The translations under genes and the position numbers were made by a program. The notes beneath the pieces are model-generated. The model was not told the DNA's origin. It ran no database searches and saw only the letters and a program-made list of their open reading frames with translations. From Crocodylus rhombifer (Eukaryota; Chordata; Crocodylia; Crocodylidae): a stretch of 64,000 bases of DNA. The DNA lies in contig JAVSML010000983.1 in NCBI GenBank assembly GCA_038503035.1, positions 180,660 to 244,659 on the forward strand, given 5' to 3'. Position 1 is the first letter of the stretch; each line of letters begins with the position of its first letter. Shown here piece by piece: positions 48,906 to 61,000 of the stretch.

Positions 48906-50660
48906 AGTGACAACAGATTTGGATTGGATGCGTCCCTCTAGATTTGGATATGCCTGTGGAATTGAGAGCAAAGACCAGTACATGTAGCCTTTCTAATGAT
49001 CATTTTTGAAAGGAAGCAAAGTCCACATGGCTTCTTTTTCTTCTCAGCTTGACTCTCTTGATTTGTCGGTTCTTCCATGGAGCACTTAATTCCAGCATTG
49101 AGACATCTAAAGGAGTGCCAGTCCCCATGTGCCTCTTTCCAGTTTCATTCTCTGGAAAATGAAGATAATTCATGGGTTATCACGGGATAATTCATGAATG
49201 ACTACCTGCACATGATCTAGAAACTGATTTTTCAAAAAAAACAAAAACCCACAAAAAAGGGGTGGTAGAAAGAGGACAAGAAATTTAATAAGAAATTAAT
49301 TAATAACTACATAAATATTCCTTACATGATACAAAGTCCCACTGTACTCTCATATTTATATATATTCTTCTATGCCACTTAGATGTTGTTGTTTTTTGTA
49401 CCTATGAAAAAAGGCAGGTAAACTATTTCTAGTAATAAAACTTAAAGACCAAATGTGGATATATATTCAGTAAAGACAAAGGGTCAGATTCATCCTGGTG
49501 AAAGCTGATTAGTTTTAATGGCATTATATCAGGGCTGAATTTGGCCTGAGAAGCTGATAATCATGTAACACAGATGTTACAGTATTTGAAGTCAATGGCC
49601 CATTATAGCAGAAGGAACAATATTATGCCCCAAAGGAACTATGAAATGAATAAGATGTATGAAAACTATGGTGATTTTTTTTTTTACACAAGTACTGAAT
49701 CAATACCAATTGCCAGTTCAAATGTGCTTAAGAAAATAAAACACATTTATAGACCTTAACTTTTTTAGGCTCATGCTGTCAAGATCATTTTCAGATGACT
49801 GGTAGGTACTTTTATGTTGCAGTGTTTCTGAGTCTTTGGAAATAGTCAGTTATGAGACTTCCCTTTTTTCAGTTTCTCCATTAGTATCATAACAGTTTAA
49901 AAGTAAAAAAGAATGATTGATCAGCAAGCCTTGAAATTCTTATATACGATTTTGTCTGAATCCAAATATGTTTTATTCATAGTTTTATAGATTGAAAAAG
50001 ACGTGTACTATAAGTAATATGGATTATCTGAAACATGAACATGAGGATGTTTAGAGTAGTTTAATTAGTTTACCTGGACATTTTGTATTTTGAAAACAGC
50101 CATCTGCTACATCAGAAATGCAGACATCAGAGGATCGTTAGAAATTCCATAGTTATGACATGTATACTATAATTAAGTATACTGAACGTCAAAAGCATTA
50201 ACCAGCCACAAAGTATAGAAAAAATATGACAGCTCTTCTTGTAAAAGGCTCAAGAAGTTGTATTCTTCTGTAGGGATTTGCTAATTTAAATTTTGGCCGT
50301 TGACCTGCATTATGATTTAGTCCTTTCACTCGTCAGAACATGAAAATGACTGAATCTTTCACATGCTGAAAAGTAAACATTGAACCTGTAATGTGAAATC
50401 AAGTTTCTTAAATTGTATTGGGTACTTTCCAAATGGGAAAATTCCTTTATGATGTGCAGTTATTTGCCATATCCTAAAGTCAGCATATTTTTGTTACATC
50501 TCAAAATTATATGAAAAAAAATAGAATGGAAGCCTAGGGCACTTTATGCCACATCTTTACCCACAGTACAGTGAGCCATATAACATATCTTTCTATTGGC
50601 TCTGTCAGAAGTCTTGGCAGAGGTTGCTAGTTTGAAGTTAGACAGAAGGCAGGGAAGGAC
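48906..50660. other. AT-rich unique DNA with a short dispersed repeat
   Basis: At about 49481-49555 the sequence GGGTCAGATTCATCC ... GGGCTGAATTTGGCCTG looks like a short palindromic dispersed repeat with GGxCAGATTC ends. The rest is unique with no gene. Confidence 0.4.
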
Positions 50661-50818
50661 ACCTTATAGACTAACTTGTTCAGAGAGACATGAGCTTTTG
50701 TAGGCTACAGCCTACTTTTTCAGATGCTGTGAAGTATCTTTTTTCATCATAACATCTAAAAAAGTAGGCTTTTACCTATTAAAGTTCATGCCTCTGAATG
50801 ACTTAGTCTGTAAGGACT
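50661..50818. mobile_element. Second Penelope-type foldback with hammerhead-like cores
   Basis: Arm 50661-50726 is the diverged reverse complement of 50753-50818, with a 26-nt spacer. On the minus strand the left arm reads CTGAAAA, a perfect stem GTAGGC-TGTA-GCCTAC (50700-50715), then AAAAG. The right arm reads CTAAAAA, a similar stem, then TAAAG. From memory, the common reptile repeat of this shape carries CTGATGA and GAAA, the hammerhead core. Both copies here are decayed. Confidence 0.5.
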
Positions 50819-50882
50819 CATGTATATGGTATAGCAATTGGATTTTATTAGCTCTTCATTACTGCCCCATACCTGGTACATA

Positions 50883-51598
50883 CAGGGATGGATCCAGAGG
50901 GGTTGCTGTGGTGCATCTGCACCCCTCTTTTGGATAGGAACAAATTATGCAAGCCTTTGGGGACTTTTTAAGTTCCTAAAGTAGGAAAAAATCATTTCTC
51001 CCATCCCCTTCTTGGTTAAAGACGCAACCCTCCCCGTCCCCCCATCCTCTCCCCTTTGCCTCCCCCCTTTCCTTCTTTCCTCAGGGGGCAGGGAAGCTTC
51101 CTGCCTGCTACCTGGGGCCTGGACTCATTCAGGGACATGGACAATGGCAACAGGGCTGGACAAGGGATTCCCCTGCACTACACCTACTCCAGGACTGGGC
51201 AAGGTGGGGTGGGGGGATGACGACTATTCCCCAGCCACCTGATTGCCAGTTGCCACTGTGCCATCTGCAGGTGAGCCCAACTCCTGCTCAGCACAGCTGG
51301 TTCTGGAGCTTCCTTGCTCCTGAGCAGTGGAGAAAGCATCAGTGGGGAGTTGTGGGGTGAGTGGGTGGAGAGGGGAATGGGAACAAGGTGCGACAGGGGC
51401 ATGCCTTTGAGCAGGAAGAGGAAAGGAGATGGGATTTTCAGCTGTTTTAGGAACTTCAAAAGGTTTCCAGAGGCTCCGGCAAGTCTGGTCTGCCCACACT
51501 GGTGTGGGAGAGGTGACTAAGAGCAGGGGTGCAGCCACCCCTGCAATGTGGGTTACTGCTCCCACATCCCCATCTGGAAAATCATGGATCTGCCCCTG
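50883..51598. mobile_element. 716-bp TIR element, ends CAGGGnnGGATCC
   Basis: The left end CAGGGATGGATCCAGAGG and right end (reverse complement CAGGGGCAGATCCATG) form TIRs. TA flanks both ends (50881-50882, 51599-51600), but no 8-bp duplication is seen, so hAT versus Tc1/mariner-like is open. The interior is GC-rich without a transposase. A short TG run follows the right end. Confidence 0.65.
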
Positions 51599-51739
51599 TA
51601 TCTGTGTGTGTGTGTATGTGTGCGCGTGTGTCTGTGGGGAAGCAATGCAAGTACTGCCACTAGCTTGCTATTCATTTACTTTAAAAGTAATAAATATGCC
51701 TATTTAAGGCTCCAACAACCTTAAAATGAAGTATAGACT

Positions 51740-52794
51740 TGTGACGTGCTAGCTGGCAGTGACCTGGCCCAGGGGTTTTGAAAGGGCAAAAGGTGATTGG
51801 AGGACTTTGGATTCCTTTTCCACACCAATCAGGCTCTCTGTCAGCCCTCTCCCCCCCTTATGTCCCCTGATTGGCCCCTTGGGTCATCTGGAGGGGGATA
51901 AAAGGGGCAGCATGGGCTGACTCAAGAGAGACCAGTGAGGGACAACAAGGAAGGAGCTTCACACAGCTGGTAAGAGCTGAGCCAGCAGGGTAGGAGCAGT
52001 GCCCCAGAAGAGCTGAAAGAGCAGGACCTGCAGGCAGCAGTGGGACCCTCAGCAGTGCTATGTGTGGCCGGCAGGAGAGGCTCTCTGCTGGGCTCCAGGA
52101 TCCCCTACGAGAGGCTGCAGCCAGCAGGAGAGGCTCCCCCCACTGCAGCAAGGATCTGAGCAGTGACCTGAGAGGTTCCCAGCCCTGCTTCCAGCTCCTC
52201 CAATCAGAGGCCAGGCAGCTCAATGTGAGGCTGGGGCGCTGGGAAAGTCAAGATCCCTAGCAGGTTGCAGCAGTATTACCAGTGGTGGCAGTGTGGCAGA
52301 GTCCCTGCCTGTTATATGGCGGGGGCTCTGGGTTCAAGTGCTGTCTGAGGTGAGTGAGATAACAAGAAACAGGTTTTCTTGCAGTGGAAAGGGACTGTTG
52401 TGTTCCCCCCCTGCTTTCTCCCCCTCCAGGTACCAAAGCCTCTATTTCCTTGTCATTTGACATTTTGCATTTTGTGCCTTTTTATATTTCACCAACCTGA
52501 ACTGTTTGTTCTGCTGTTTGTGTTTTATATTTCGTTAACCCTGGTTTTTTTGTCAGTGATTGTAAGTGTCTAACCTTTGTTGAATCCTGCCTCCTTGGAG
52601 CATTGTAGTGTCTACTGTACCCTCTGATTTATATCTGTTATGTTCCTAGTATTAAAAGGTATATTGTTAAGTCCCCATTAGTGGTCTGGCTGTATAGGGG
52701 GCGGAGAGTCCCTACACCTCCCACAGCGCTTGTGCACCTCCTTTGATCCCTTCAATTGGAGAGGGGGTACCTCTTGGAGTACTGCCCGGGTTAC
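51740..52794 (+). mobile_element. Probable solo LTR of an endogenous retroelement
   Basis: The segment runs from TGTGAC to GTTACA (imperfect short inverted ends). It contains two CCAAT-type stretches (GATTGG near 51798 and 51870), a TATA-like GGATAAAAGGGG at about 51896 and an ATTAAA polyadenylation-like signal near 52651. No internal coding region flanks it, as expected for a solo LTR. The flanks AGACT and GAATT do not match, so the ends may be off. Confidence 0.5.
51890..51912 (+). promoter_or_regulatory. TATA-like promoter element in the LTR
   Basis: GGGGGATAAAAGGGGCAGC. Its position downstream of the inverted CCAAT boxes fits a retroelement promoter. Activity is not shown. Confidence 0.4.
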
Positions 52795-53097
52795 AGAATT
52801 AGCTCTCAGCAGCCTTAAAATTAGTAATTAGTTTCACAGGAACTTAGCCAGCTTCCTGTGAGGTGATAGGAGTTCCTCAGCCGTGCTAGGCTCATGCAGC
52901 AATAGGCTTCATATTCCAAAAAAGATAAGAAGGCTTCTTGGGGTACTTGTAAGCATTATAGTTAGAACACCCTAACCAAGGTTAGGGGTAGCTAAATGGC
53001 TGAGTGTGCATGCATTCAAAAGGCCTAACAATTGTGTGCCCAACCTAAATTATTTTTTGTCTGTTGAGAACTAACTTTAGAACAGCATGGGGTAACC
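52795..53097. other. Unique sequence, no gene seen
   Basis: No repeat termini or coding signal. Confidence 0.4.
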
Positions 53098-53330
53098 CAG
53101 GGGTGCTAAACCCTTGGCCAATAGGCCAAATCCATAGAACCCCAGAGCTGTGGACTCCAGCCCATTGGGCTCCCTATGGGTTGGGAAGCTTGGTGGCAGG
53201 GGAGCCCTAGCCATTCCTCCCCCCCTGCTAAATTTCCAAGCCCTGTCTGAGTTACGCCATTTGAACACTTGTTTGTACCTTTAATCTTTTTGTGTCTTGC
53301 ATTTTTTTGTGGAGGGTCTGCCACTGCCTT
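53098..53330. mobile_element. hAT-type fragment
   Basis: CAGGGGTGCTAAACCCTTGG followed by CCAATAGGCCAAATCC is a typical hAT left end and subterminal region. I found no matching right TIR, so the right edge is approximate. Confidence 0.45.
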
Positions 53331-54860
53331 TTGTTGTCAGGTATGTTTTGTGTTTTGTTTGCCTCCTCTAGAAAAGTGCCTAAGAGCAAAGTCTGTCTTG
53401 TACAGTACACTACATTGTAATCAGATTATAATGACTTCTGCATCACTACTTCCATGATTGGATTTAAGTTGGTGATTTGGAAATAAAACAATCTATATTC
53501 TGTTTCCATTTCCTTGAGTAAGAGGGAACAAGGGTTCAACCGAGCTTGTTCTGGAGCCTTAAAATTCACCTGTCTTTCAGAGAAGAGGAGTTTCTTTCAT
53601 AAGAATTCAATGTTACTCAAAGTAATTCATGCTGCAGGCTCCAGGACCATTTTCACCTATGCCTAACACTGCATAGCTCTGCCTTTATGCTTGTCAAACC
53701 AAAGGTTAAGAGCAAAAATAACTGCCAACTAAGGTCTTTTAAACTGCATTTTTAAGACAGAGTCCAGCCAAAAAGATTCCATTTTAACAGCTGGTGAAAT
53801 GTTCATTGGAATGACATCTGCCTATTAAAAATATCCCTCATACTTTTCCTGGTCCTCAGGGTTTTCAAGACTGCATATCACTTTCATGAGAGATGTAACC
53901 TTAGATCAAGTTATGTAAAAATATATCACTTTTATCAAGTGAAGTAATCACAGTATGATGCAGGAATATTAAACAACTGCCTTTCAGCACAGGTTTTTAA
54001 GAGAATTTGCAGGAGAATTTTTCTCTAAGTGTGTTCAATTGTTATTTCATATTGTGACACTTGTAATTGTATATAGCAATCTAAGTTTTAAAATCATGAC
54101 AAAACTTCTTTGGATTCCATGGTATATATAAACCCATCACAATGCATCAGATAGATTTTACATTGATGGTACCACACCAAGCACCGAAATAAAAGCACTA
54201 ATGGCACTTATCCTTATAGACTAATAGCTGCAAATGATTTTATGAATCATTAGTTCAGGTACTGTAGTCCTACCCATTTTTTTAAAACCACTTATAGATT
54301 AATGCTTTTTGTCTGAGATATGTTAATAGGCTTCTAAAAAACATGTAGTTCTACCAGTGTTATACAGAATCTTTTCAGTGACATAACAAAGTTTGTACTA
54401 TTGCAATAACTGATTAATTGCCGATTCATTTAACTGGCTCTTTTAAAAAGAAAAATCTCCTGAGAGTTGGTATCCAGTGAATAGATTGGCACACAGCCTG
54501 CTGCTGAACAGTCATGCATGGGTGCTACTAACATGGGACTAAAGCTACTGTGATTTTCTATACAATGTTTTAAAATAGTGAACAAATAGGTGAAAACATT
54601 AAAAATAATAATATAACCTTCACAACAATTTATTTGGAGTTACAGTGCTTTTTCTGAAGAAACAAAACTGCAAAAGTCCCTAGTGCATGTGATTTATAAG
54701 TTTGCTTCTAAGGAAGTGCATTCAGGATCTCGTCCTGAGCCTAGAACCAGATCACTCAGCTGTTCATGGTCTCCCTGTGTACATGATCTTCCCTGAGAAG
54801 TCTCCCTCAAAAACAGACATGCATTCTGCTTTCTTAACCCAGAAAAACAATAAAAGCACT
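53331..54860. other. AT-rich unique sequence, no gene seen
   Basis: No repeat termini. The frame 54702-54911 runs into the next element and is spurious. Confidence 0.45.
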
Positions 54861-54868
54861 GTGATCAC

Positions 54869-55407
54869 CAGGGATCCGGTTTTTCCATTTCCCATGGAAA
54901 AAACAGAATAAAACACGGATTTTCCCCTTTAGCTGATGAAAACGTAGATTTTTCATTTTAATGGAGAAACCTGCGGATTTTGCAGTTTTGCAAACAGCTT
55001 TCCGCAACGCCCCCTGTCCCACCCTACGCACAGATCTGGGGGACCCCCCTACCCCATGGGAGTGCATGCAGTGGTGGGGAGCTGGCCCTAGCCCCCACCA
55101 GAGGCCGCAGTGTGTGTGCGTGGGGGGGGGGAGCCAGGCGCTGCTCCACTGCTACAGCAGCTGCTGCCTCCTGCTGGGGGCAGCGAGTTTTGGACACCCC
55201 CCCCCCCCCATAACCCTGGAAGCTGGGGGCCACCTCCAGCAGAGCTGGGGCCTGGGGCAGGGGGCTGTAGGTGGGGAGTGAGGGGCACCAGCAGGGCTGG
55301 AGTGAGGGCTCTGGGAGGCCTTTCATTTTAATGACAGATCTGGGGGGGTTTATTAGAGAATATGTGATTTTTTTTTTTTTTTTAATTCAGAAAAGCCAGG
55401 ATCCCCG
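54869..55407. mobile_element. 539-bp hAT-type element with 8-bp target duplication
   Basis: The left end CAGGGATCCGGTTTTTCC and right end (reverse complement CGGGGATCCTGGCTTTT) are TIRs. The flanks are GTGATCAC (54861-54868) and ATGATCAC (55408-55415), a 7/8 match. The T-rich left subterminal region with CATTTCCCATGG is shared with the element at 2.9-4.1 kb. The GC-rich middle yields overlapping frames on both strands; no transposase. Confidence 0.85.
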
Positions 55408-55415
55408 ATGATCAC

Positions 55416-56675
55416 TAATGCAGTCACTTTGGCTGCTGCATTCCCTCTATAACGTGCTGAGGAGTTTGTGTGGCTGTAGCTTCACTAATAAGAGTCCTTG
55501 CTGTTTATAGAGCCTGTCCTCCACAGAAAAGTCCTCTCTTGGTGAAGCTGTGATTTGTGGTAGATTAAGGGTGCCATTACCTTTTCATCCAGGCCCCTGA
55601 TTTTACTTGTTTGTCTGCCTGCAGATCTGCCTAGCATCATTTTGGCTTCATTCAGGACCTTTTGTACATGCCCCAGAAAACAGTGAGGAGAGAAGAGTAA
55701 TACAAATACGCTGTCTGTTGCACTTCAGTGAGAGCTTTTCTTGTAGAAGAACTGCGGTATCAGAACTCTACTTTTAAGAGAGTTTGGGAAAAAAATCTCA
55801 TAATTTAGAGCTGGGTATTATTCCATACTGAGTTCTTCAAGTTAAGTGGGCATTTTTTTTTGGCTCTGTTAAGTTTCAGAAGATTTCTCTCCTGTGAAGT
55901 AAACTTCTGCAATAATTCAGCGATGTAGGTGCCATTAACGTATCGTGTAGCTAAAACGCAACACACTGCCTTGAACATCTACCCTGATAGTTTCTGGGTA
56001 TTCAGCTGTCAACATTTGATGAAAAGCAGCTCGCACTCTTGAGTAAATTTTGTTACAGGCAGTGCTTACAACCCAAGATACACGGAGCTACATATTTTAC
56101 ATGAAAATGTGGCTCTTTCTTTTAGAGATGGAAAAGTAACATTTTGGCTTCTGAAAGTGTGGAACCTTTATTCAAGATGGTCGTTACAAAAACCAGGGTT
56201 AGCTAGATGCTCAGGAAGGGGGACCCTCATGTGAGCTAGAGTTATGCTTTGCTTTACCTGACCATCACAGGTAAATAGGATATTTCCCTACTTTTACTTG
56301 ATCAACTGCTCTCCCTGAGAGTAACTATGGTAAGCAAGTACTTTTGTGCTTTTTTCTGGCCCGGTTGAAGACAGTCTGGTCAGGGGCCAATTTAATGAGG
56401 CATGAAATATGGAACGAGGATTCATCTTGCTGCCTTCCTGAGATTTTTCTGTTGCTTTGGTAGCTACAGAAGTATCAAAATAAATTGCACAAATATTGGC
56501 TAATAACTTCTTTATATAATATATAATATTATGTTGGGATTTTTAATGTAAATCCCATGCACATTCCTCCTGTTTCTGAGAGAGGTGTTTGTTCCTCTTT
56601 CACTCTTTACCTTGGTCTTCACCCTTTGAATAGAGACATATATTTGTCTTATTCAAAGGGCCAATTCTCTGTCTT
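55416..56675. promoter_or_regulatory. Unique block with CpG-retaining candidate conserved element
   Basis: About 55560-56200 retains CpGs (near 55710, 55755, 55921, 55939, 55944, 55957, 56032, 56082 and 56182) in AT-rich, repeat-free sequence. That is unusual for this window. Regulatory function is inference. Confidence 0.25.
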
Positions 56676-56870
56676 ATGGACTCATAGAGAAGTAGGGCTC
56701 TAAGGGACCTCAGGCAGGAACATCTTTGAGCCCAAACAGTTCTAAAAAAGTGTTTGTCTAATCTGTTCTTAAAGCTGCATGAACGACCATGCAAACAACC
56801 TTCTTCTGTGTTATTTAATGACCTGGAAACCAAGAAATGCAAGTGGGATTTAGAAACGGTGATAAAAGAT
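56676..56870 (-). mobile_element. CR1-type LINE fragment
   Basis: GACTCATAGAGAAGTAGGGC and then AAGGGACCTCAGG are the reverse complement of a CR1-like 3' end. GTCTAATCTGTTCTTAAA further in fits the same family. Diverged and 5'-truncated. Confidence 0.6.
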
Positions 56871-57073
56871 TGCAAAAAACAAATATGAAAAATTCATACT
56901 AATGTATTGCTTCATTTATTACAGACTTCTATCATGACAGTCTTAAAATAAACCTATTCCTAGGGAGCTGTTTGTTGCTTAATTGACTATCCTTATCACA
57001 TTGTTGAATTAATCAGGTTCAAAGGTCAATAATGATGACATGATGTGAGGTACTAAAGCCATACAGAGTTGGG

Positions 57074-57249
57074 ACTTAAAAGAAAGGAGCTCATTATTAT
57101 GAAAGGGTCTTAAAACATATNNNNNNNNNNACTTAAAAGAAAGGAGCTCATTATTATGAAAGGGTCTTAAAACATATATATTTTTAAACCATACAAAGTG
57201 GGAACTTAAAAGAAAGGAGCTCATTATTACAAAAGGGCCTTAAAACCTG
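57074..57249 (+). repeat. Repeated ~47-74-bp unit spanning an assembly gap
   Basis: The text beginning ACTTAAAAGAAAGGAGCTCA occurs at 57074-57120, again identically at 57131-57177, and in diverged form at 57205-57249. The third copy is a genuine diverged duplicate. The first two are identical and meet the gap on both sides. Confidence 0.8.
57121..57130. other. Assembly gap (10 N)
   Basis: Ten Ns. The 47 bases before it equal the 47 bases after it, which suggests overlapping contig ends that were not merged. Confidence 0.95.
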
Positions 57250-58012
57250 TTTATATATATATACTGTTGGTGGTACATTTAACTTCTATTTTTAATTTAC
57301 TTTCCCTGCTAAGTTGCATAGTAAGTGAAGATGAATATTAATGATCCTACATTCTCTTCTGCATCCCAAATGAGAACCTGACTTACATTTATACCTTATC
57401 TCTGATACAGCTAACTGTGTGGACTCCCTGCTCCTCCCCCAGACTTCCATGGGTTTTAACACCTGGATTGAAGTACTAAAAATAACTGTAAATTTCTGTG
57501 TGTTTTGCAGACATGTCGGTAAAGAAAACTTGAGCAAGTCTGTATTTTTAATAGAGATGTATGCTGTTAATCTGTGAGCATATGCTCATGCATACCAGGG
57601 TTCACATATTGCTAACACACATTGACATAAACACATACATATACATTATTTTTTGTTTAGATCACACTACTAGAGATGTTAGTCAATTACTGTATATCTC
57701 TAACACAAACACAGAGTGACACTGGTAGCAACAAAAAGTGTTGCAGAGGTTATAGGAGAGTTATCTCTATTATTATGTGTTTCAGCCTTTTGTTTCATAA
57801 GCCTGAGGAATATAAGAACACAATCTTTAGACTATGGCTGCATAAACTAGGAAAGACAGATAAGTGTTAAACCCAGTGCTTATATTCACATAGGAGAATT
57901 GTTTTAGACCAATGTGACCTACTTTCCTGATGTTCGAGAGAACAAGACAAAGTCAATGCCATTCCTCCCCGCTCCTGTAGAAAGTACTGTTTTCCTTATT
58001 TAAGCACTGAGA
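57250..58012. other. AT-rich unique sequence, no gene seen
   Basis: No repeat termini or coding signal. Confidence 0.45.
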
Positions 58013-58098
58013 GGCAGATCCTCAATTGGTATAAATTAGAATCACTTTATCAAGTCCAGTAGAGTCGCATAGATTTGCACCAGATGGGGATCTGCCCC
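58013..58098. repeat. Short palindromic dispersed repeat
   Basis: GGCAGATCCTCAATTGGTATAAAT at the left is mirrored by ATTTGCACCAGATGGGGATCTGCC at the right. The whole ~85-bp unit is a hairpin-like MITE. Confidence 0.65.
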
Positions 58099-61000
58099 GG
58101 AGTCATTCTGGAGGTTACCAGAGGATATTGCATAGATGAGTCAGCCTTCTCTGTCCAGTTGCCTTAAATGGTTCCTGAACTCTACATTCGAACATATCAG
58201 GATATTCATCAATTTCTAGATCCTCCAAATCAGGCTGAAATTCCAGGAAGGCTTCTCAGTCATTACTGGTCTTAATAATGTGCTGGATTAATGGACTGCA
58301 CTATAGTCCATACATTGGCACCAGCACGCTGAAATGTATTAGGAGAGGAAGCACTTTTAGAGGATAAATATAAAGGATAAATATACAGAGATATTTTAAG
58401 TCACTTGAGTAAAATGTATAACAAATATTTATATAGGCCTAGAATGTATGGGATGCGGACTTGTTCTTGTGCTTTCAGAGGGAAAATATTCCATTATGAA
58501 GTATAAATTATTGTACGTTGCGTTATATTTGTTTTATATATTGTGAAATATTGTAGCACGGTGCAGGTAACTCTGATCTCATTTTCTAGTGTAAAAAATG
58601 CAATGCAGGAGATTGCTGAGACCTATAAATCAACTTGCTCATAGCTTAAGAAAGAGATAGGGATTCTTAAAATTCCTTTTAGAAAGGATAATGGTTTGTA
58701 CATCGGTGGGTCCTGCCATCCAAAGCTGTCAAAAGTCTTGGCCATACGTAGTGAAACTTTCTATTTCCTGTGAATGTGCAACATGTATAAAGGGAGAGAA
58801 TGTGCTACAGAGTGGTTAAGTGACTTGCTCAGGACTATGTAATATGACCGTGGTAAAGTACAAAGACACTGAAAAAGGGTTGAGCAGGAGGATGAGCTGT
58901 GGATGAGTCTCATTCTCAGAAGTTCAGCAGTGTGCGTAGGTGTTTATAGAGCAGATGGTTTGTGTGTATTATTTTGAGGACAGCCTCAAGGCTGATTCTA
59001 ACTACATGCTAGAACTAACCTCCAGAACCTTTAATAACCTCTAGAAAGGGATAAAGAGTAAGTCTCGGTTTCTGTGAATTAGGAAAATAATTTGGCGTAC
59101 ATTTCTAAAAGACTATATGGCAAAGTCATTGATCTGTCACAGTAGAGTCATGGGCTTTGTTTCCACCTCTACCTCTGGTAGCCTGTCCAACCTCTCAACC
59201 ATCCTAGATATGAAATACATGAATCATAGTTCTGTTTCCTCTGGTAGGGGTCATGTGTTATTTGTTAGTAAGAACTGTAAAGTGCATAGAAATATTAGGC
59301 TCTATCAACCAAAGAGCTGAAACTATAATTTATGGACACATGGCACGTACTTTATTGCACCTTTTGATAGGCTACAGGGTATTTTGTGTGGGGGACTGAG
59401 AAAATGTATGATATTTTACTGGTTGTGCAGAAATGTGTAGGATAGCTGCAGTGTATATGACATTCATACAAGATACCTAGAAATCTACATAAAATATCTT
59501 TGACCTTCATAGTTTTGTACTTTAACCTCCAGTCCATGCAGCTTTTCATTTGTGCCGTATCAGCTAACCTCAGGTATTGAACCTGTGATCTCTAGAATTT
59601 AACAGATGAGCTCCTGCATTTTGAACTGAGAAGTCAGGCTTTGTAGGCAGAAGCTATAACAGACATGCTGCCTCTGTAGCGTGAGCGCAGAAGGGCACGT
59701 TTAACTAGTTGGTTAGGTTTATGCCTTATGTAAGATGATTCAGTTTAAGTATCATACAAGATCTGTCACGGCCTTGTAGTTATATAGTTGAATAATAAAC
59801 ACAGTAAATAGAATATCACCACAGTGGGCAAAAAGAATTAATTAGAGAGAGAAAAAGAGTGTGATGCTGACATAATGGATCACTAGTTTCTGCCTGTAGC
59901 CCTTCTAAATGACTGATTTTGATATTAATAGAAAGCTTCCCATTGATTTCACTGAACTTTGGATCTAGCCCTAAATGGTTAAGAACCAGCTTGTGGAGTA
60001 GTGTAAAATATTGTCCTTAAAACTGGCCTTGTTCCCATACCAATTCATGTAAATGTAGACCCAGATTAATTCTAAAGCAGAATTCAACAAATTGACCTGA
60101 GATACTCATGTAAGAGTAACCCATTGATACATTCAATATGGGTTAACTGGCTTTAGCAAAAACAAGAACAATGCAGACTTCACCACAGGTGCTGAACTGA
60201 AAGGAATCTTATGTGCTTTTACATTTGGAAATTCCAGCTCTTCCTATATGGCTGGAGTACCAGTAGCACAGTTCTGTCGTAGAGACTCTTTCTCCCTGTA
60301 TTATCAGGGTAGTATAATTATTTCAGATGTATAGTAGGTCTAGCTATTTAAGCTGTTATTAGCTGTTGTTACCAAGTTGCTTCCTGTGGTTCTTTGCCTG
60401 GGTTAAAATTAGTCCATGTGTTACTTTGGAGAGGTGTCCCAGGACATTTGATATCTGAAAATATTAGCTAATGCACGTGATAATATATAAAAAGGCTGGC
60501 AGTCAGAAAAGGTATGAAAGTAGATTTGATTTTGGGTCGAAGGAAGGTAGAAAGGAATAGTTACTTCTTCAAAGCTGGAAGGCTCACACAGGGAAAGTGA
60601 CTGCATCCAGAAGAGAAGCAGGCATAATGCCAGTTACAAAAACTGGGAACTGTAGAGCTTGATGGTCAGTGATTTGTCTCAGCTGTTCTGTTTTCCCTAG
60701 CAGAAAATTGTCTATGCTTGATATAAAATGTTGCTTGTTTACAGTCATCAAAATGAGAGACTTAAAATTATACATGTGTATTATGTGTATTAGCATATTA
60801 GCGTGTATTAGCATATGTGTATTAATGTATTGATTTAAAATGGGAGAAATGTTAGTGGTTTTTATCCCTCAAAACCAAAAGTTTAATCAGTGGTAAAAGA
60901 CAAAATGAAATCTACATCTCCTAGATACTCAGAAATGAACTCACACTTTGTGCATTTTTTACCAGATTGTGGAAAAGAGAATGCACTTCCCCAGAAGTGT

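Noticed and set aside
52290..52345. tRNA-like stretch with GGGTTCAAGTGC (B-box-like)
   Set aside because: No matching A box at the right spacing and no cloverleaf that I could fold. It lies within the probable LTR.
57009..57224. Minus-strand frame with a tandem peptide repeat
   Set aside because: Runs through the N gap; the peptide repeat comes from the duplicated 47-bp contig ends.
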